From Platynereis dumerilii (Eukaryota > Annelida > Polychaeta > Phyllodocida > Nereididae), in the NCBI GenBank assembly GCA_026936325.1, contig JAPTHN010000011.1:40024629-40088628 (forward strand): a stretch of 64,000 bases of DNA. Direction: 5' to 3'. Under the pieces are notes generated by a model. That model saw only the letters and a program-made list of their open reading frames with translations. It did not search any database and was not told where the DNA came from. This document shows, piece after piece, positions 58,821 to 64,000 of the stretch. Numbering within the stretch: the first letter of the stretch is position 1; every line of letters begins with the position of its first letter. The translations under genes and the position numbers were made by a program.

Positions 58821-60537
58821 TAGTGTTTTTAGCCGTAGTACTGAGTGTTTTAGCCGTACTTCAGACTATTTCTGACTCGAGAGTAGACAATGTATGGGTC
58901 ATGTACGGGCATGCTGAATGGACAGAGTCGCTGCTATAGAATAGTTGACTGGCTGCAGTCTTAGCTGGCTACAATGTCATGTTCACAGAACCACTTCCTG
59001 GTCTGGTTTTTGCCTTCTTTTCTGGGGATTAGTGCAGTCCCAGCTGAGCACAGACCTGTGTGCACTACGTGTATTTTATTCAGGAGGAAGAATGAGGAAA
59101 GGATAGAAGATGGACCCCTTTGGCTGGTAAAGCTCCTTGACTCTGAATCAGGCACGGACAAGACAAACCAATATGTTGCAACCTGACTGTGTCCAAGAGA
59201 TTGTCCTTGGGGCTATAACAACATGGACCTCTCACAGTATGGATGGCTCATAGGTTGGATGGCTCGCAGGTCAGATTACACAAGAAGAACTCTTATTTGT
59301 CACTGCATGTCCTAACATTGGAGCAAATTGTCACCACTCTTCAAGCACCAACCGGTATTGCCATTTCTGTAGAGCTTTTAGTGAGTGATTATTCAAGCAA
59401 TGCCGAATTGTGTTACACCACTCCCATATATGGTCAGTGCATCATATTTAGGCTACAAGGTGTTTCAGTTAATGGACAGTAGATTGAGCAGAACAATGAT
59501 GCATGGGTAATTAAATAGATGAAAACACAGATAGAGTATCTTCTTTGTGTCAGTGGAAGGTAACTACACAATAAAGATGAATGTCGTGATTGTTATTCTT
59601 TGAGATCCATGGAAATTACAAGTTTCTATAAACATTTTTGAACAGGCATGAAATGACCCAGAAAGCAAAAGGAGATTATATAGTCGTTTCATATATCAAA
59701 TAGATGCTACATACATACATGCCGCACTTCACAGCCAATTTCTTATACTCCAAATCTTCCATTATATAAGTAATCCAGCGGACATCTTAAATGAGGAAAA
59801 CATCATTTGGGATTCATTTTCCACAGAATTTACAACAAGGGATTCAATTAATTCTTGAAAATCAATAAGCACCAGGCGATATATTCCATGTAAGCAGCCT
59901 CAGTCAATGTTTTACATTATGAGCTATTCAAGGGAAAACAAAAGAGGCTGATGTGGATGTGATGTGTGAATTGTGAAAGTAAGTGAATTCCTTGCTCACA
60001 ATTTGTGAATGTGATAGACTGCCATTCCACATTCTATCTCAGATGTATCATTCACTGTAGTATGTAGCAATGATTCAATGTTTTTACAGTTACTCCTCCA
60101 TTCTTGAGAAACAAAATGGAATGGATATCGATAGATCAGTCTTTGTAGATGCTCTCAATCTTTGTAGAGGCTCTCAATGTGATGTGTAACTATGTCAGGA
60201 GAATCAGGTGGAAAAGACTGCATCATTTCTTCTTAAAAGCCCACTTCTGATTGAGTTGAAAATCCCTCTATTACTGACAATTATAGAAAGGAGACCGTAG
60301 ATGTCTCACTTGTCAGACTACAAAATTTAATGCTTGTTAGCATATTCTAATATTTGTGAAGATCTTCTGAAACTGAAGAGAAAAGTCGTGCGGTATATAA
60401 CTTAAAATTACTTGATAACTGATCATTTTTATTTAAGTATCTATTCTTGTTTGAAAACTCACAGGTAAACAGTGTATTTTGGTCTTTATAACCAATAACT
60501 GATATATATGCATTAGTATAACTGCGGATCCCTGCTG

Positions 60538-60890
60538 TACACCTAATGGAAGTACCATACTTCACGCAGCAGGAACATCCCTGAAGTGTGTTGTGTTGCC
60601 TTTGATAATAAAGACAAAGAGTTTCTAAAGAGGACAGAAATACTCTGACAAATGTCTGCGAATGCTCATCACCCATAATGGATTCGTAATTAGAGGCTTA
60701 TGTGGAAAAGCAGCCCTTTTGTTTTTGGCTTAAGATGCAGTTGCAAAGTGCCATGCTCTCCACCAGCCCTTGCTTTAAGCTCGCTTTTCACCTAATGAAC
60801 GCCAATTACAACTCCTCTCTGTCTCATCATCTCCTGTTAATTGTCCTATTATCACCCATTGTTCATCATTTGCTCATGTTAGTGAAAAAA
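60538..60890. promoter_or_regulatory. Strongly conserved core of array C, copy 1
   Basis: About 350 bp match 63,304-63,660 at an estimated 90-95%, with a run of some 70 bases unchanged at the right end. Words include CCTTTGATAA (TCF/LEF-like), TTCGTAATTAGAG, CCTAATGAACG, GCCAATTACA and GTTAATTGTCC (homeodomain-like) and CCATTGTTC (a full SOX consensus). Differences between the copies change the amino acid in the plus frame in nearly every case, so the conservation is not from protein coding. The most economical reading is a duplicated enhancer. Confidence 0.6.
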
Positions 60891-60980
60891 GAGATAAAAT
60901 TCCCCCATGCAACTCCCTTTGGATTGAGTTTATTCCTGATATCTCCTTTCACAAAGGCTTGAAGGATTTACCATAAAGTT

Positions 60981-61440
60981 TATTCAACACTGCCATTTTT
61001 GTTTTGTAATGCAGCTATACTTAAAGAATAAACGAACAGTTTGGTGACCTTCTGCCCAGGTTAATAGATTTCCTTATTACAAATGCTGTCTATAAAAGAA
61101 TCAAGGTTTAGCTTTGGTAGCAGCTACTTTATATTGGTATATAGTTGGAGCTAGTACAGCAAATGGTAAGAAATGCACTCTTGCTATTTAGAAGGTCCTA
61201 TTTGTTCAATATGCAATTTGCTAGTTTCTTAATCTCTCTGAAAACCATTGGCTATTCCTTTTCTGTCGTTTTCCATGGATTTTCCCCTGCGTGTCAACAT
61301 TTCTAAGCTTAGAGACCTGTGTAAATCATGTAGCTTTCTTGAGAACTATTATATCTGAGATGGTCTAGTCAGATGAGCATATTTCAATAATTACAATGTA
61401 GTAAGTAACTAGTAATCATTACATTCCAGAAACTGGCAGA
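60981..61440. other. Linker between array C units
   Basis: AT-rich stretch with partial similarity to the sequence after unit 2 (from about 63,770), such as words around TTCTGCCCAGGTTAATAGAT here and TTCTGCCCTGGTAAATAGAC there. The duplicated segment therefore extends some way past the core. Confidence 0.5.
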
Positions 61441-63900
61441 TACACTGATTCATTATATAAATGTGTCTTTCATGGGAGATTTGTCAATTAATTACCGAAA
61501 AGATTTGTGTGATTACTTCTTAAATGTTCTATTTCCTCCAGGATATTAAGACCATAAATTGAAAATCAGAATAATTATGCCATCAGCAAGCAATCAAAAT
61601 TCTCTGCATTGTGATATTTCCTGCCACATACCTTTATAGATTAAGAGAAGAATACATCCAAACTTCACAAATTAAAATATCTCTTTTCCTTGCCCGACCA
61701 AAAGTAATCAGTGCTTTAGACCATGCTCTAGAGTTGGAGTAGTCTTTTAGGGTCATGTGCAAGCCAGCTGAGTAGGCCGAGTGGCTACCATAGTTGACTG
61801 TCTGCAGTGTTCGCTGCCTAAAGCGTCATGTTCCTGGAACCACTTCCTGGCCTTTCTTTTACTTTCCTTGCTTTGGATCAGCAAAAGTCCCGGCTGATCT
61901 GGGTTCTTTGTACGCTATATGTATTTTGCTCAGACGAAGGAATGAGGAAAGGATAGAAGATGGACCCCTTTGGCCAGTAAATCCCCTTGACTCTGAATCA
62001 GGCACAACCAAGACAAACCAATACAAGTTGCAAGCTGACTGTGTCAGGAGATTGTCCTTGGGGCTATCATAATACAGACCCCTTACAGGTTGGATGGCTC
62101 ATAGGTTGGATGGCTTGTAGGTCAGATTACACAAGAAGACCTCCTATTTGTCACTGCATGTCCCTACATTACGGCAAAGTGTGTCCACTCTGCAAGCACA
62201 TCTAGTAATCTGGCCAAGCTTTTAGTGAGTGATTATTCAAGCCATGCTCAATTGTGTTACACCACTCCTACATTTTGGCTATTTATAGTGTGTCCTGCAA
62301 AGGCCATGTGGTGTTTCAGCTAATGTACAGTAGATTAAGAAGAAGAACAGCAATAGATGGGCAGTAAGAAAGATAGACAGACAGGCAGAGGATCTACTTC
62401 TTAATCAGTAGAAGGTAAAAGTTGAAGAACATCAAGGTTTTTATCCCTTAATATCCTAGGATTTTCACAGTTACTACTAAAAAAAATTCATTGAATGGGT
62501 GTGACCATATCAAAAATTCAATTCAATAGTAATCTTCATGTTTAATAGATACTACATTCATGACATTTCACAGTCAGTTTCATGTCCTTCAAATTGTACT
62601 TTCTGTAAGTAATCCAGTGAGCATCTTAAATGAGGAAAACATCATCTGGGATTCATTCTCCACAGAATTTACAACAAAAAGAGATTCAATTAATTCCTGA
62701 CAATCAGAAGCACCAGGCAATATATTCCATGAAAATAGCCTCTCTCAATGTTTTACATTATGAGCTATTCAAGTGAAAACAAAAGAGACTGATGTGGATA
62801 TGATGTGTGAAAGCAAGCAAATTCTTCGCTAGAAATATATGATGTGATAAACTGCCATTCTTATGTCAATCTTAGATGTATCACTCAATGTAGCAATGCA
62901 TCAATGATTCTATCATTACTTCTCCATTCTTGAGAAAGAAAATAGAATCAATATCTGTAGGTCAGTCTTCTTAGATGCTCTCAACAATAATTAAATTATG
63001 TTGGGTGGGAAAGACTGCATCACTTCTCCTCAGAAATCTGCTTCTCATTGAGTTGAAAATCCCTCTATTACTGATAATTTATCAAAGGAGAGATTAAATG
63101 TAAATGTCATATCCTATCAGACTACCTGCTTATAAGCACATTTCTGAGACTTAAGAGAAAATTAGTATATTACTGACAATTATTTAATAAAATATAATTT
63201 TGAATTATTAAGTCTTTGTGCTTCCAGGGAAATTCACATGTAAACAATGTATTTTGGTCTTAATAAGCAATTACGGTCAGACATATACGCACTAGTATAA
63301 CTGCTGTATACCTAATGGAAGTATCATACTTTACGCTGTAGGAACATCTCTGAAGTGTGTTGTGTTGCCTTTGATAATAAAGACAAAGAGTTTCTAAAGA
63401 GAAGGAGAGAAATACTCTGACATGTGTCTGAACGCTCATCACCCGTAATTGATTCGTAATTAGAGACTTATGTGGAAAAGGTAGCCCTTTTGTTTTTGGC
63501 TTAAGATGCAGTTGCAAAATGCCATACTCTCCACCAGCCCTTGCTTTCAGCGTGCTTTTCACCTAATGAACGCCAATTACAACTCCTTTCTGTCTCATCA
63601 TCTCCTGTTAATTGTCCTATTATCACCCATTGTTCATCATTTGCTCATGTTAGTGAAAAAGAGACAAGAGACAAAATGCCCAACATGCAACTTCTTTTGG
63701 AGGCCATTTGATCCTGATATCTCCTTTGCAATTTTAGAAAGGTTTGAGGGTTTGACCATGCAACTTGAGATTTATTCTACATTGTCTTCGTCTTTCTGGT
63801 TAATGTTGTAATAAATGTCCAGTAACATTCTGCCCTGGTAAATAGACATATAAATGATGTCTGTCAGTGATTCTTGACTGGCAATTGATATCACATTAAT
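61441..63900 (+). repeat. Array C unit 2
   Basis: Shares all landmarks of unit 1 in order: TCAATTAATTACCGAAAA (61,483), CTATTTCCTCCAGGAT (61,529), AATCAAAATTCTCTGCATTG (61,590), AGGAAAGGATAGAAGATGG (61,945), CTTGACTCTGAATCAGGCAC (61,986), TTAAATGAGGAAAACATCAT (62,624), then the core. It lacks the extra 248 bp duplication and has smaller gaps elsewhere. The match continues to the word TTCTGCCC near 63,826 and may run past the window end. Confidence 0.88.
63304..63660. promoter_or_regulatory. Strongly conserved core of array C, copy 2
   Basis: Partner of 60,538-60,890. It keeps the TCF/LEF-like, homeodomain-like and SOX words without change. Small gaps are confined to GAGAAGGAGAG near 63,400 and a two-base insertion before CCCTTTTG. 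Both strands stay open for about 100 codons across the core, but the substitution pattern speaks against translation on either strand. Confidence 0.6.
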
Positions 63901-64000
63901 GATAATGGTATACAGCTGAAACAGTTGGTATGGGAAATGGTCACAAAATGTTCAAAACTGTTGTTATGTTGCTTTTCTAATTTGTTCAATGTGCCGTTTG

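Larger units (their letters stand above)
58380..60980 (+). repeat. Array C unit 1
   Basis: First of two tandem copies about 2.77-2.85 kb apart. Shared landmarks with unit 2, in order: TCAATTAATTACAGAAAA (58,427), GCTATTTCCTCCAGGA (58,469), AATCAAAATTCTCTGCATTG (58,536), AGGAAAGGATAGAAGATGG (59,096), CTTGACTCTGAATCAGGCAC (59,136), TTAAATGAGGAAAACATCAT (59,789) and the core from 60,538. Most of the unit is diverged from its partner with many small gaps; the final part is strongly conserved. Confidence 0.88.

Noticed and set aside
60347-63811. Similar open frames on both strands of the array C cores (for example HLMNANYNS and ETLCLYYQRQHNTLQ in both copies)
   Set aside because: The DNA is conserved, so any frame gives similar peptides. 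In the plus frame every difference I checked changes the amino acid, and neither frame has a domain.
1-64000. LTR retroelements, Polintons or other capsid-bearing elements
   Set aside because: No long terminal repeats with primer sites, and no gag, integrase, capsid or envelope-like frame was recognised on either strand.

Overview
The window is eukaryotic and almost wholly non-coding. It is AT-rich, has no compact run of genes, carries tRNA-derived SINE copies, foldback MITEs, non-LTR retrotransposon scraps and microsatellites, and holds one intact type II tRNA gene. The TACATGTA and TAGGCCTA words that recur, together with SINE and hAT-like ends of a kind common in marine invertebrates, make me think of an invertebrate deuterostome (echinoderm, hemichordate or lancelet). 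This is an impression rather than a proof; a mollusc cannot be excluded.

Layout. (1) About 0.5-14.7 kb is a tandem array (array A) of a 1.7-2.04 kb non-coding unit in seven X-led copies plus older Y-block remnants. The first four units form a 3.7 kb super-unit present twice, and units 5 and 6 are nearly identical. SINE-A, two foldback MITEs and a 302 bp MITE lie in or beside it. (2) About 15.9-16.4 kb holds a GATA microsatellite joined to a SINE-like repeat. (3) About 16.9-19.13 kb is GC-richer and is the best candidate for a protein gene: a possible 5' UTR exon (to 17,375), a plausible acceptor at 18,005, a frame open for 354 codons from an ATG in good context, and a hydrophobic signal-peptide-like stretch cut by a consensus donor at 19,128 in phase 1. 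(4) Everything from 19.13 kb on would then be first intron, if the gene reaches that far; I could not find a next exon. It holds a second tandem array (array B, three units, 25.6-29.3 kb), SINE and LINE remnants (30.3-35.6 kb), a GC-rich island (38.3-38.6 kb), several stretches that look like conserved regulatory DNA, a tRNA-Ser(GCU) gene on the minus strand (47.6 kb), and a third tandem duplication (array C, two units, 58.4-63.9 kb).

The main result is that three unrelated non-coding segments have each been tandemly copied within 64 kb, and in each array short cores stay far more alike than their surroundings. The clearest is array C, where about 350 bp keep roughly 90-95% identity while the flanks have drifted. 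These cores hold homeodomain, SOX-, TCF/LEF-, PBX- and SMAD-like words. The likeliest reading is a regulatory landscape of a developmental gene with locally duplicated enhancers. That reading is inference; the duplications themselves are visible directly. No protein family could be assigned to the candidate gene.
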